This document shows positions 10,438-20,711 of a DNA stretch of 64,000 nt, piece after piece (positions within the stretch are counted from its first letter, which is position 1; each line of letters opens with the position of its first letter). The translations under genes were made by a program, and so were the position numbers. Origin of the DNA: Niebla homalea (taxonomy: Eukaryota > Ascomycota > Lecanoromycetes > Lecanorales > Ramalinaceae). The stretch lies in NCBI GenBank assembly GCA_019925105.1, contig JAHGAU010000029.1, positions 62,001-126,000 on the forward strand, in the 5' to 3' direction. The notes under the pieces are model-generated. The model was not told the origin of the DNA. It worked only from the letters and a program-made list of their open reading frames with translations, and ran no database searches.

Positions 10438-12006
10438 TCAGAGGGGGAGTAAAAGTTCGGTCAAGAATCCTGGGTTCCCGAACGAGATGGTGCAATTGAA
10501 GATCCAGATGTATCTGACGCGTCACTGGTGACCTGTGCAACCAGGCCTCGTTGCGCGGCTGGTGGAGCTTGAGTTTGGGAGAGGGGGGTAATAGCGTCCC
10601 CTGACGAAAGCTCCTTGGCAAGCCGGCCAGGTATCCTGGCCTTGACGAGTTGGCCATAATGGCTGGTGAGGCGGCCCTGCAAAATGACCTGACCACATAT
10701 CACACTTATCGCAGAAGCGACATTCCGCATGGATGTATATGCTGACAACCCCGCCGCAGTATCCCTCGGCTCCAATTTCGTCTGAATTGCCACCAAGGGC
10801 GCCTGGAATAATGGCCCCACCCCTGCACCCGAGATGATCTGATATATGACGATCCTCAACCAGCTGCGGTAAGGTTTGAGGTCTGTGTAGAGGTCATTGC
10901 CGAGGGTCATGAGGAAGAAGCTGGCGAAGAAGAGCTCGAGGTACCGGCCCGTCTTTTTCTGGTAGATTCCTGATAGGAGGATCGAGACAGTCAGGGGGCC
11001 CGCGCTGGGCAGGAACCAAACACCGCCGAGAATAGGGATGGCACCCAGGACGGTCTGGAAGTAGAGGGGGATGTAGTAGGCCCCCGAGATATAGGCAAGG
11101 CCATGACTGAAAGCAACGCCCAGGACCGCGGCGGTTGAGCGGTGGGTGAAGATGCGAGGCGGGAGGAGCGGGAAGGGCGAGAGCCTCCATTCGACGAGGA
11201 AGAAGAGGGCGTAGGTGACGAGGCCGGAGATAACGAGTCATATCACGGTGGCAGAGTGCCAGGGAAACGCGACGCCGCCAAATTGGATACCTAGAAGGAA
11301 GAGAACGGTCGCGGCTGTAATTGTCAGGCTACCCAATCAGTCGATAGCTTTGAGACCGGAGAGGAGCGGGGTGCGTGGGTTATGGACTTTGAGGAAGAAG
11401 TAGAGGAGTCCGAAGGCAAGGCCGTCACAGGGGAGATTGATCCAGAAGCACCAACGCCAGCTAACATTCTGGGCGAAGCCGCTGCCGATCAAGGTGCCAA
11501 TAGCGGTGGCGAAGGCCAGGTCAGGCCGATTAAGCTGAGGTAGAAGCCGCGTTCGCGGAGGCTGAACATGTCACTGATGATGACGTTGGTGAGGATTGAA
11601 AGCCCGCCGGCACCAACACCTTGAATGGCACGACCAGCGAGGAGCATGCCTAGATTTTGGCGAGGGCGCAGATCAAGCTGCCGACCATGAAGACGATGTT
11701 GGCGCTCAGCAGGATCGGTTTCCTGCCGAATATCTCGCTCGTCTTTCCACACATGGGACCTGCCGCTGATGAGGCAATTATGAAGGAAGAACCGATCCAG
11801 GCATAGCCCAAGTTTGGGGCATTGAGATCTTTGATGATCGTTGGGACAGCGACCGTGATAATCAACATATCGAGGGCAGAGAGGAAGGCATTCACAAGAA
11901 TGGCAGCCATAACGAAGCTGGTCTGAAGCTTCTTCAAAACAGGTGTTGTGGCTCTTTCCTCAACATGAGAGGGTCCTCCTGAGGGCGCTTTCTCATTATG
12001 GTCCAT
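10438..12006 (-). pseudogene. DHA2-type MFS transporter, broken by frameshifts and stops
   Basis: Starting at the ATG at 12006 the product matches a 14-TMS drug:H+ antiporter: LSALDMLIITVAVPTI, YAWIGSSFIIA, GRKPILL, then LLAGRAIQGVGAGG, WRWCFWINLPCDG and PLFQAPLVAIQ in the right order. The order is kept only by changing frame. A base is missing in the A run at 11655-11658 (before LGMLLAG), another at 11516-11517 (after LIGLTW), and the third frame then holds TGA codons at 11337-11339 and 11238-11240, both where Trp is plausible. A further shift near 10490 would give a better-looking C-terminus ending at 10438. GT..AG introns cannot explain these breaks because family-conserved residues run straight across them. 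It is most likely a decayed gene; single-base errors in the assembly are the alternative for the frameshifts but not for both TGA codons. Confidence 0.8.
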
Positions 12007-12564
12007 ATTTGAGAAAATTTCAATTACTTCTGGCGTATTATCACTAGACGATGTGCTGGATCTTGCTCGAGCATTTCTAATGTATCACAAGATATTGGGG
12101 AATGACGGCGGATTGATGGGTCTTCTATAACTTCCACCGTCGTAAGAGATTCCAGTAAAGTAAGGTTGTAGCATCAGATGGCTTTATACGAATAATGACA
12201 CTATGTGCTTGCTTGTTCTGTATGGGCCACCCATTTCCGCTCCCGTGCCCGAGAGTTCGAAATGGGAGCACTTGAGCAATCATAAGATTTGGCACTTGAT
12301 ATTACTTGTCACAGGATCGTCGAGGGTCCCACAAGGCAATCGTGCTTTTTCGCGTTTTGCTGGACGGCTGAGCCTCTCAGAGGCATGAGCTCAGGAATGA
12401 AGCTGTCCATGTCGAGAAGAAGCACGCTTGCAGGGCGTCGAGGCTTGACTAGCTCGGATTGAGTGGATGTTATCGATTCGTCGCTGCCGAAAAGACGCTC
12501 GTCTCGCCTGCTCGGCGGCTTACGAACTTACACTTTTAACATTAAGGCCACCCATGATCAAACT

Positions 12565-12630
12565 TAGTTATCGCTGCATCTTCTGAAGTTATCGCTGCCA
12601 TCTTTTGCAGTTGTTGCTGCATCTGTTGTC
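12565..12630. repeat. Three imperfect tandem copies of a ~22-bp unit
   Basis: Three successive units start agttatcgctgcatcttctg, agttatcgctgccatctttt and agttgttgctgcatctgttg. They differ by a few substitutions and one indel. The array lies about 70 bp to the left of the inverted-repeat element. Confidence 0.6.
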
Positions 12631-12697
12631 GAATAGCGATAGGCACTATCGGCTACCAGTATAATCTGGTCGCGATTGTTGTTTCAGAAGGATTATG

Positions 12698-12858
12698 GGT
12701 GACTGGACAAATCTACCAACCGTACAGTATAGATAATACGGTACCGGGATTCTAAATGCCCATAACAACCCAGGGCGCTTCACGCAAAAGCATGTAGCAT
12801 AGGGTGCGTATTATCTGTACTGTCCGGCTGGTAGATCTGTCCGGTCGGGGTGTCACCC
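12698..12858. mobile_element. Small inverted-repeat (MITE-like) element
   Basis: The arm at 12705-12745 is the reverse complement of the arm at 12802-12842 over 41 bp with about eight differences; shared cores include gtattatct, tactgt and tggtagat. Outside the arms, gggtgac (12698-12704) and gtcaccc (12852-12858) extend the symmetry after a short insertion on the right. The 56-bp centre is unique and codes for nothing. A 160-bp element with long terminal inverted repeats fits a non-autonomous DNA transposon (MITE). Three of the four differences inside the well-aligned core are transitions, as expected for an ageing copy. I could not fix the target-site duplication. A large hairpin of other origin is the alternative. 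Confidence 0.6.
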
Positions 12859-13246
12859 CTTCTATAAAGGAAGGTTAGCCGAGGCTGCAAATTCCCTGCT
12901 CACTAAATATCAGAACGCGAACTTTCAATCTATGGAGAAGCTTAGTCGAACGCCGCTGCTCACTTCGTAGCGTGACGTATAGTGTACTCTAGAAGCAATG
13001 GAAGGCTTTTTTTCGTATCGCTTATTCATCCTATCTTACCTACCTGCTTCCTCCGTCTCCGCTCCCACTTCCGCTCCAGCCTTTTTGCTCTCCGTTTCCG
13101 CTCCCATACAACCTCTTGTGGCTGCATCTTCCTTGTACATTCCTTTCTAGATAATTGCAAAGTCAGCATTTACAAAACTCATCTGCCAATCAGAAGGTAC
13201 CTTCCAATCGTTTCCAGGGTCAGCTGCATGCACACGTCCTAGTGAA

Positions 13247-14452
13247 ATGGGTCCAAAGGCAACGGAGAATCCACGCGCTTGTCTTACATGTCAAAAAGCC
13301 AAGACAAGATGCACCTTTCTGGCTTTGGAATCTGGTGAATGTGAGCGGTAAGCAAGGATTGTCCCGTGATTGATATAAGAGAGTCTTCTGATTGAGTGGA
13401 CCGAGAGTGCAGATGCCGGCGCTCACAGAAGGTATGCCAGGTTCCCGCAGTAGACCCCCCAATTCAGAAAGGAGCTCGACAGAAATAGGCAAATTCGGTA
13501 GAGCCTCTTATCATCTTGAAGCATGCTGATGCCTCGCCAGAACTCGGAATAATTCCAATTTGGAAGACAAGGTCGACAGCCGAGTCTTAGCCGCAGACTG
13601 GACTATTCCACGTTTCTGATCATACAGCTGACCTCTCTTCATCCGTAAGCCTTCAATCTGCTGTAGCGACTATGTTTCTCCCACCAGGTCAGGGCACTGT
13701 TCTTCCCACGCCAGAAGCATCCACTCCAGCCTTATCTAGGACAGAGTCGTCCCCATCGACAATATGGAGCGATGTTGCCGAAGCGGAGTCCCCTGAATTG
13801 TTGAATGACCATCGTCTGACGTTGGTAGTCGAATTTCCGTTGGTTATTGTTCCTCGCCAATGGTCACCTAAGGATTGTGCTGAGGCAAAGCCCATGCTCT
13901 GGAAGGCCATCTTGACTGCAACCTGTTACAAAGATCTGAACCGACAATTACGTATGGGACAAAGGCTCACCGAAGAGCTCTGCGAAAAGTTGCTGATCCG
14001 AGCGGAAAAGAACATAGATCTCCTGCAAGCACTATTAGTTCACCTTGTATCGACTGTCGACGCTCCACTTTGATGGCTGGAACGTGCCCGAAGGCCGAGA
14101 AATCTTGAGATTGAAAGAAATAAGTAGTGCTCTAACGGGCTTGCTGCAACTATTCATCGATTCCCGCACCCTGCCTGGTGAACATGGCGATGATCGTGAC
14201 ATCTATCTCTGCCTCCTATGAGCGCTAGGACGAAAATGACAAATATGTGCAGCTTTCGAGAATCGTGGCCATGACGTGGCTGCGCAGGCTCCACCCAGCA
14301 CGCCCTCAAACCCGACAGATGTTTCGCCATTTCCTGTGATGTATGATCCTCGTCTCGACGACCTGATGCTGCCAGATCTGGACCCGGACTACTGGAACAC
14401 TTTCTTCGATAGCAGTGCGATACGTTTCACCAAGACTCGCAGAATGGCATGA
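13247..14452 (+). pseudogene. Zn2Cys6 transcription factor, degenerate
   Basis: The ATG at 13247 opens a Zn2Cys6 domain: CLTCQKAKTRC, then after an intron (13348-13412) ECERCRRSQKVC. All six cysteines are present in normal spacing (C-x2-C-x6-C-x9-C-x2-C-x6-C). Immediately after, the same frame carries TAG at 13486-13488 and TAG at 13588-13590, then continues to 14073 with sequence typical of fungal regulators (AEAKPMLWKAILTATCYKDL, IDLLQALLVHL). Past a TGA at 14071 the sense moves to another frame, which has TGA at 14219 and 14237 before an acidic tail ending at 14452. The locus is also shorter than usual for the family (500-700 residues), so an internal part is probably lost. Unrecognised introns could remove some breaks but not all. 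It neighbours the broken MFS gene divergently and may have regulated it. Confidence 0.6.
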
Positions 14453-15065
14453 ATTTCTCGACCGCTTGGTCGATATAGGGGGCCGTTGTGAAACGCACCC
14501 AGCTTCATTTCTCGGGGTCAGGCAGGGACTTAGCTTCAACACTGGACATATGGAACGAGCTCAGCTTCGAGCTCAGCTTCATCTTTGGGATCTCGAAACA
14601 AGCTGAGCTTTAGTGTTGTAGGCTTACACCTGGGACTATACCTCTTGGTCACACTTTACCCAATCGCCAGAAGTAGCACAATATCAAAACATCATATGCG
14701 GCTCAGATTCACCCTCGTTTCAAACGCAGCGGTAATTGTACCATGCGCGTTGCAGCTATGTTTGGCATTGACAATCCATGCTTTGGAAATTGCTGTACAA
14801 CGCTTAGTAAATAGTCTTCCAAGGTTTATCTGTCACAATCATGGGCATAAAGAGGCAGCTGAAGCCCGTCTTCAACTTTGTCTTGCCAGATTCAGCACTC
14901 AAAAAAATCCCCCAAATCTGAAAACTTCACGAGGTAGATACATCTTCCTGATTGCGACAAAGATGCCTACTCTTTGGTGATAAATCGAAAGACAGTGTCC
15001 AAGCCTAGGTCAACCAACACAGCAATCTCAGCTATCATCGAAATCTTATAAGCAAGATCCTGAAT
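14453..15065. other. Intergenic region, nothing recognised
   Basis: Short open frames only; no motif, repeat or RNA gene seen. It probably holds the promoter of the 232-residue gene that follows. Confidence 0.45.
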
Positions 15066-15764
15066 ATGCCTCGCGAAGGCAAAAGCCGACCATATAGTCT
15101 AAAGCTTGATCAGCCCCTAAGTGACTACGCAACGGTTGCATCTCCTCTCTCCAAGACCCCAACAGACTACAAATTGCTTGGTTCTCCCCGCGAAAGGACC
15201 TCAGACGACTACTCAGTGCTTCACTCTCCCCCCTACGACACCCCCACAGACTACCGCATCCCAGGTCAGGGGCCCACAGATTCAGGGCCTACAGCTCCCA
15301 CCTCCGGTGGTCTCGAGCAGACCAAGGGCTCCAGCGCGCATGTAGCCACTCTCTCCGAGTACCTAGCCTTAGGTGCCCAGTATCAAAAGGCCTGCGCCAT
15401 CTACGAAAAAGCTGTTTCCCACGCTCTCGAACCCAGCATGAAGGGCGAGGATTCCGAAGCGGAACTCAAGCTGAGTGAGTTTTGTCAATTCGTAGGAAAG
15501 TCTTTCGCGGTTTTTGGCTGCAAGGGTAAGCACATGGCGGAGGGAATTGTGGATCCAGAGTATCGACGACATTTCGTGGAGTTGATGGCCGTCTTCGTGA
15601 ATGGCATCGGTGACCGTGGCCGGGACATTGGCAGAATGGAGCGTGCATTTGGGGTTAAAGAGCAAGAGCTGAGGGATGCTGGTTTGATGGACGTGGAATT
15701 GCTTAATTTTATTGGGAAGAGGATTCCTTCTGTCACACACATTCCTCCTGTCACACAGAAGTGA
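15066..15764 (+). CDS. Unknown 232-residue protein with an N-terminal 14-residue repeat
   Basis: A single open exon from ATG 15066 to TGA 15764. Residues about 18-66 hold three and a half copies of a 14-residue unit: SDYATVASPLSKTP, TDYKLLGSPRERTS, DDYSVLHSPPYDTP, TDYRIPG. The consensus is xDYxxLxSPxxxTP, rich in possible Ser/Thr-Pro phosphorylation sites. After a Gly/Ser/Thr linker comes a mostly helical, charged C-terminal half (about 90-225) with no recognised domain. There is no signal peptide or membrane segment, so it is probably intracellular. Support is composition and the regular repeat in frame; I do not recognise the family. Confidence 0.6.
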   Translation: MPREGKSRPYSLKLDQPLSDYATVASPLSKTPTDYKLLGSPRERTSDDYSVLHSPPYDTPTDYRIPGQGPTDSGPTAPTSGGLEQTKGSSAHVATLSEYLALGAQYQKACAIYEKAVSHALEPSMKGEDSEAELKLSEFCQFVGKSFAVFGCKGKHMAEGIVDPEYRRHFVELMAVFVNGIGDRGRDIGRMERAFGVKEQELRDAGLMDVELLNFIGKRIPSVTHIPPVTQK

Positions 15765-16314
15765 TATCGAATTTGCGGGGCCGTTCTCAGGCAAGGCGCT
15801 CATCCCTGTTGGCATTACCAGGCAGCTTTGGCTGTCGTGAGCTGACAGCAATGGGCATTCATGGACATGTCTGAGGAACACTATCCCTCATGCGTGCAAG
15901 TGCAGGTGTTTTGGAGACTCATGGGTTTTCGAATTTGAACGGATCTGGGACGAGCTCATCCCTATCAGCATTTTGTGCCACAATGTGCAGGTAGCAATGG
16001 GCCCTCGAGAAGAGGCTTCGAGGGGTGTAGCGTGCAAATTGGGCTTTGAATGCGAGTATATACCCCATACCTGCGAATGAATCATCCTTCTCATGTAACT
16101 ACTTCTGGGAACTAGGATTCATGTATACGATGCCAACAGTTTGCTCCACCGCAGAGCTTGGAGATTGTTCAGACAAGAATCCGGAGTACTATGGATCCTA
16201 GTGGCCCCATCTAGGCTTGGATTAAACATGCTTTCCCAGATGGCTATCGGCCAATAGCTTCCTTACGCTAGATTGGCATATGAGCACTATGCATTCTGCG
16301 CTTTACATTTTCAT

Positions 16315-16366
16315 TATGCACTGCTTTGTATGCATCGTTTGATATGCATTACTTGATATGCATGGG
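16315..16366. repeat. 14-bp tandem repeat carrying ATGCAT palindromes
   Basis: Successive units tatgcactgctttg, tatgcatcgtttga, tatgcattacttga and tatgcatggg repeat with an exact 14-bp period. Three contain the palindrome ATGCAT (at 16330, 16344 and 16358), and a further ATGCAT lies at 16289. It could be a slipped-strand repeat or a cluster of protein-binding sites. Confidence 0.55.
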
Positions 16367-17548
16367 AGGTCGCTTCAGTTCTGCAGCTGAGAAGGACGGC
16401 AACCTCATCGGAAATCGTGGTCTTTGAGTTGCTTCAGAGGATTGGGTCTGAATGTTGAGCTCGCATTGGAACCGATTTGGCTGGTGATCAAGCACACATA
16501 AGGAACCTTGCATGAAGCCAACAGTCCTTCTTTAGCACGACGTGGATGATGACTGGATATTGGAAAGCATGCAGACTTGAGATGCTCTTTTAGAGGATCG
16601 GACGCAATATCCGGGAAGCCAGCCTCTTCACCAGAGTTCTAAGGGGTACACACAGATGAAAGTGCTTATGATGAGGAGGTTGGGATGCAGGTCCGACTCT
16701 CACAACTCTCATTACAAGATATTGATAGTTGGATGTGATTTTAAGCAAGTTACGAAATGATTTGTCGCGTTCCAAACATTGCTAAGAATCTTTTGCACCA
16801 GACGCTGCCATCGACGACGAGCTCCTTTGTCCGAACCCTGCGCTCTCCCGGGGCGAAGGCGCTTTAGCCCCCGGAGCTGGGAGAACCTTTTCACCGGCCA
16901 TGAGCCTCTCGATTTTGAGCACCCGAGGGACCTCTCTTTTGCCTTCTTCTTTTTCACAACAGCGGAGCAAATGAGAATGCCAAGGCAAAAGACAATTGTA
17001 TACTAGGTATTATCTGGTGTTCGTCCTGCCATTCCCATTCCCAAGGGTCAAATTGAAAAGTCGTGCGGGTTAAATCCACTCTGGACTGGAGCCTCAACAA
17101 AGGAATGGACGCTGTGCCTCGTGCCAATCTGATTGGTCCCTGTTGCTCACCAAGCTCACCCAAAGCCTAAAAGCACGCACGACAACTTTAATGATGACAA
17201 TGCATCCACCACATGTTCCGACTGCGCAAGCTGATGGGTCAACCTCATGCACCCGATTCCAAAACGACCCACAAGATAAGACAAAGCTGTGGTCCGTTCC
17301 TGGCGATCCGGAGGGTCTTGATATGATTAAGGCTTTCCTGCATGACATCTGCCGCTTTGTCACGGAACATGTGCTGCTTTGATACGCTGGCTCCATTTCT
17401 TCCTCTCTACTCTCTCATTCTAATATAATTACACTCATTGCGGGGCAGGCATGGTGGGGCAGTGGTTTTCGCGTTGCTGTTTATGTGCAGAGTGGCTCCT
17501 TGCTCCTGGACTATTTCAATCATATGACTGCTGCATTCCTCCCAACAT

Positions 17549-17592
17549 TCTTCATTCTCTTCTCCTCTTCTCCTCTCCTTCTCTTTCTCTCC
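17549..17592 (+). promoter_or_regulatory. CT-rich promoter tract upstream of BTA1
   Basis: Nearly uninterrupted C and T on the coding strand, ending about 50 bp before the BTA1 ATG. This is typical composition near fungal transcription starts. I saw no CACGTG phosphate-response site in the adjoining 250 bp. Confidence 0.4.
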
Positions 17593-17640
17593 TGATCAAT
17601 TGACACCTATCTTCTATTGAGAAATATTGCTTCTCTCACT

Positions 17641-20501
17641 ATGTCGCTCCTTCCAACCCTAGAGTCTATAGAGACCCCATTAAGCGCAGTCGCCCGTCTT
17701 TTCGAGCTCGACACTCTTGCGAGCAAAGTGACCTTCTTTCTGGCTCTAATTGCTGTCGTCCTACTCATCAATGCGATCTTGCTTTTCCCTCGCTTGAAAG
17801 ATCACTGGAAAGCGGACAACCCCTTGTCAACCTTTACCAAATTCTTCTACGCCACCTTCCTCAAGCCTCATCCCACTGATGATACACACAATGGCCAGCA
17901 ACCGGCCCTCGAGAGCTTCTACAATACACAGGTGATCGGACCTACCAGTCGCTTCTCCGAGCAACGCTCATTCGCGATCTTGTAGGCCGATGTCTACGAC
18001 GCCTCCCGAAAAGTCTTACTGCGGGGTCGAGAGGACATGCTCGCACTCGTGGCCTCTCAATTGAAGTACAAAGAGCAGACCAAGAAGACGAATGGGCAGC
18101 AGAGTCATGGAAGACCTGTGTGGATCGACATTGGGGGTGGGACTGGGTACAACATCGAGGCCATGCAGGCATTCTTGGATGTCCCAAACTTCTTTTCCAA
18201 GATCTATCTGGTCGATCTTTCGCCCTCGCTACTGAAGATAGCGAGACAACGATTCGCCCGGCTGGGATGGACGGTGGAGATTGTCTGCCAGGATGCACGC
18301 TCTTTCCGCTTGCCTCAGCATTCTGCTGGCGCTGACCTCGTCACAATGTCCTATAGCCTGAGCATGATTCCAGATTACTACTGTGTTGTTGATTGCATAC
18401 CTTCTCTCTTAGCAAGCAACGGCTTGATTGGAGTGGTCGACTTCTACGTCCAAAGTATTGTGGACATAAGTGGTCGAAACTACACCGGTGGAACCTTCAA
18501 TCGCCATGTCACATGGCTAAGTCGAGTCTTTTGGAGGGCTTGGTTTGACATCGATCGAGTTGGACTCGAGGGTGCTAGGCGTGACTACCTCGAATACCGT
18601 TTCGGCACGTGCAAGAGCGTAGACGAGAGGAACTATCTGCTTGGTGGCATACCCTACTATAGTGAGTCCATGGCCAAAAGCATAGTGAGGTCGAATCGAT
18701 ACTGATCGTGAAACAGTCTTTCTCGGAACGCAGCGGACCCTCGCCTTCACCCAAGCGACGAGTCCAGGCTCAACCGAATGCTTCCTTGAGTCGATCGATG
18801 CCTCCTGCACAGAGTCCCCGTACCTATCTCCAATGCACCGACAATCCGAAATGCATAACGCGGTCGAGAGTTCAATACCATCAGAGCTGAGGTCTAAAGC
18901 ATACTCCTGTGCATTGATCAATCTTAGTGCCAATCTCCCTCTTCCGTCAATGTTCTACCAGAATAATCACCGTCGTATCTACTATGACGATCAGTTGAAG
19001 AAGCACACCCAATTCAACAACGAATACATCTACGCCTTCACTTGGGAGGATCCACGCGAGGATCATCGCTTACTCAAGATCAGGAATGATGATGCTGTGC
19101 TCTGCGTGACCTCTGCGGGCGACAACGTGCTTGACTACATCCTGCAAGCGAATCCTCGTCGCGTCCACGCTATTGATCTCAATCCTAATCAGAACCACTT
19201 GCTCGAATTGAAGATCGCCGCGCTTCAGACATTACAGTATGCGACAGTCTGGAAGATGTTTGGAGAAGGCCGGATTCCCAATTTTCGCAAGATCTTACTC
19301 AACCAGCTCAGCCCCCATCTGAGCTCTCAAGCGTGTCAATTCTGGATCCAGCATGCTTACGTCTTCTCTTCTTCGCACGGTTTGTATGAGACTGGTGGTT
19401 CTCGGTAAGATCCCACCCTCCCCTCTTACTTGCTACCTGATGATTGATCTGAGACAGCCATGCCATCAAAATGATTCGCCGTCTCTTCCGAATTCTTAAT
19501 CTCACCCAACTCGTCCACAGGTTCTGCACGGCAAAAACCTTGAACGAACAACGTGAGATGTGGCCTCGAATTCGCAACGTTCTGCTCAGTCGGCCGTTGC
19601 ATGGGGCCTTGATAAGTACAGAATGGTTCGCCTGGAAAGCGGCTGGCGTGCCCCGACCACAACGACGCATGATCCTCAACGACCACATCAGTGTACGAGA
19701 TCGCACTCCTGAGCCGCGGGGCGAGGCAATCTGGGAGTACATCGTCAACACCCTCGATCCGGTCGTGCGTGATACATTGATTGGGGATGACAACTACTTC
19801 TATCTGCTCTGCCTGCAGGGGAGGTACACTCAACGGTGGGTGCCCCGTACCATCTCTGAACTTAAGTTGCCAGGAGCGTGGGAAGACGGAATTGCTGATT
19901 CGAGGGTATTGACAGCTGCCATCCACAATATCTTTCCCCCCGCGCCCATACAAGACTCTCCCGGCCCAACGCCTTCGACGGGCTGCGCATCCATACAGAT
20001 GAGCTGCAAGAAGTCATTGCACGGATGGCTCACTCGAGTCTAGATCACGCTGTTGTACGTTTCGTGACCCCAATTTGCCCCACTTCTTCCCCTCCGAGGC
20101 GAAGTTTCCGGTCATCTCAATATAAGACAAACTGACCATCTCAATGTGTATAGATAATGGATAGTATGGATTGGTTTCCCCCCTCAACCAATGCTGCCTT
20201 GACACAAGCTCGCTCTTTGAACCGGGTCCTCAAGACCGGCGGCAAGGTGCTCCTACGGTCTGCAGGCTTGACACCGTGGTACATGCCTGCCTTTGAGGAA
20301 GCCGGATTCGCGGTCAAATGTGTGGGCCGGAGGGAGCAGGGGCGGTGTATCGACAGGGTGAACATGTACGCATCCACCTGGCTCTGCAAGAAAGTTCGGA
20401 GCCTGGACGAGAGCAAAGGGAAGGAGGTTGGGATGAGCCCACTCGACCTGATGGCCAAGGAGAAATCGGGTGCTGCTGCTTTAGAGAAACTGGAGATTTG
20501 A
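17641..20501 (+). CDS. BTA1: Betaine lipid (DGTS) synthase, BtaB-BtaA fusion
   Basis: Exons 17641-17931, 17986-18661, 18717-19404, 19458-19835, 19916-20054 and 20154-20501 join to 839 residues. A membrane segment lies near residues 32-52. The first half is a SAM-dependent methyltransferase with motif I DIGGGTG at about 145-151 (BtaB-like, trimethylating the homoserine head group). The second half, from about residue 400, is the BtaA-type 3-amino-3-carboxypropyl transferase (DUF3419): YAFTWEDPREDHRLL near 428, then CVTSAGDNVLDY, HAIDLNPNQNHLLELK and, after two introns, GLRIHTDELQEVIARM and MDSMDWF. The enzyme converts diacylglycerol plus SAM to diacylglyceryl-trimethylhomoserine, a phosphorus-free membrane lipid; in fungi this gene is linked to phosphate shortage. 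The last splice sites are fixed by the unbroken match CHPQYLSPRAH and AVIMDSMDW. All cofactor motifs look intact. Confidence 0.95.
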
Positions 20502-20507
20502 GCTCAT

Positions 20508-20711
20508 GGTTAGATGGATAGATCGCGCTCATCCTTCAGAGGTTCTTTGCTCATTGGATTGTAATATCCTTAATCTCACTCGAGGAATTAATACACTGAA
20601 CCATCTCCTGGTCAGATGGATGGATCGCCACCATCTTTCAAAGATTCGTTGCTCATTGAATTGTAATATCCATAGTTCTCACTCGAAGAATTTATACACA
20701 GAACCATGGCT
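20508..20711. repeat. 102-bp tandem duplication just after BTA1
   Basis: Two adjacent 102-bp units (20508-20609 and 20610-20711) start ggttagatggatagatcg and ggtcagatggatggatcg and share ttgctcatt, attgtaatatcc and acactgaaccat or acacagaaccat. They differ at roughly one base in six. The array starts 7 bp after the BTA1 stop, so one or both copies lie in the BTA1 3' untranslated region. Confidence 0.75.

Larger units (their letters stand above)
12007..13246. other. Divergent intergenic region between the MFS and Zn2Cys6 loci
   Basis: Lies between the start of the MFS pseudogene (minus) and the start of the regulator pseudogene (plus), so it once held both promoters. It contains a short tandem repeat (12565-12630) and an inverted-repeat element (12698-12858), listed separately. 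No coding sequence supported. Confidence 0.5.
15765..17640. other. Intergenic region upstream of BTA1
   Basis: No gene supported. Open frames at about 16.7-17.4 kb on both strands are short and lack motifs. It contains a 14-bp periodic ATGCAT array (16315-16366) and, at its right end, the CT-rich BTA1 promoter. Confidence 0.45.

Noticed and set aside
10438..12006. Introns or TGA read as Trp to explain the MFS breaks
   Set aside because: Conserved MFS residues continue directly across each break with no fitting GT..AG pair, and no other gene in the window needs TGA as a sense codon.
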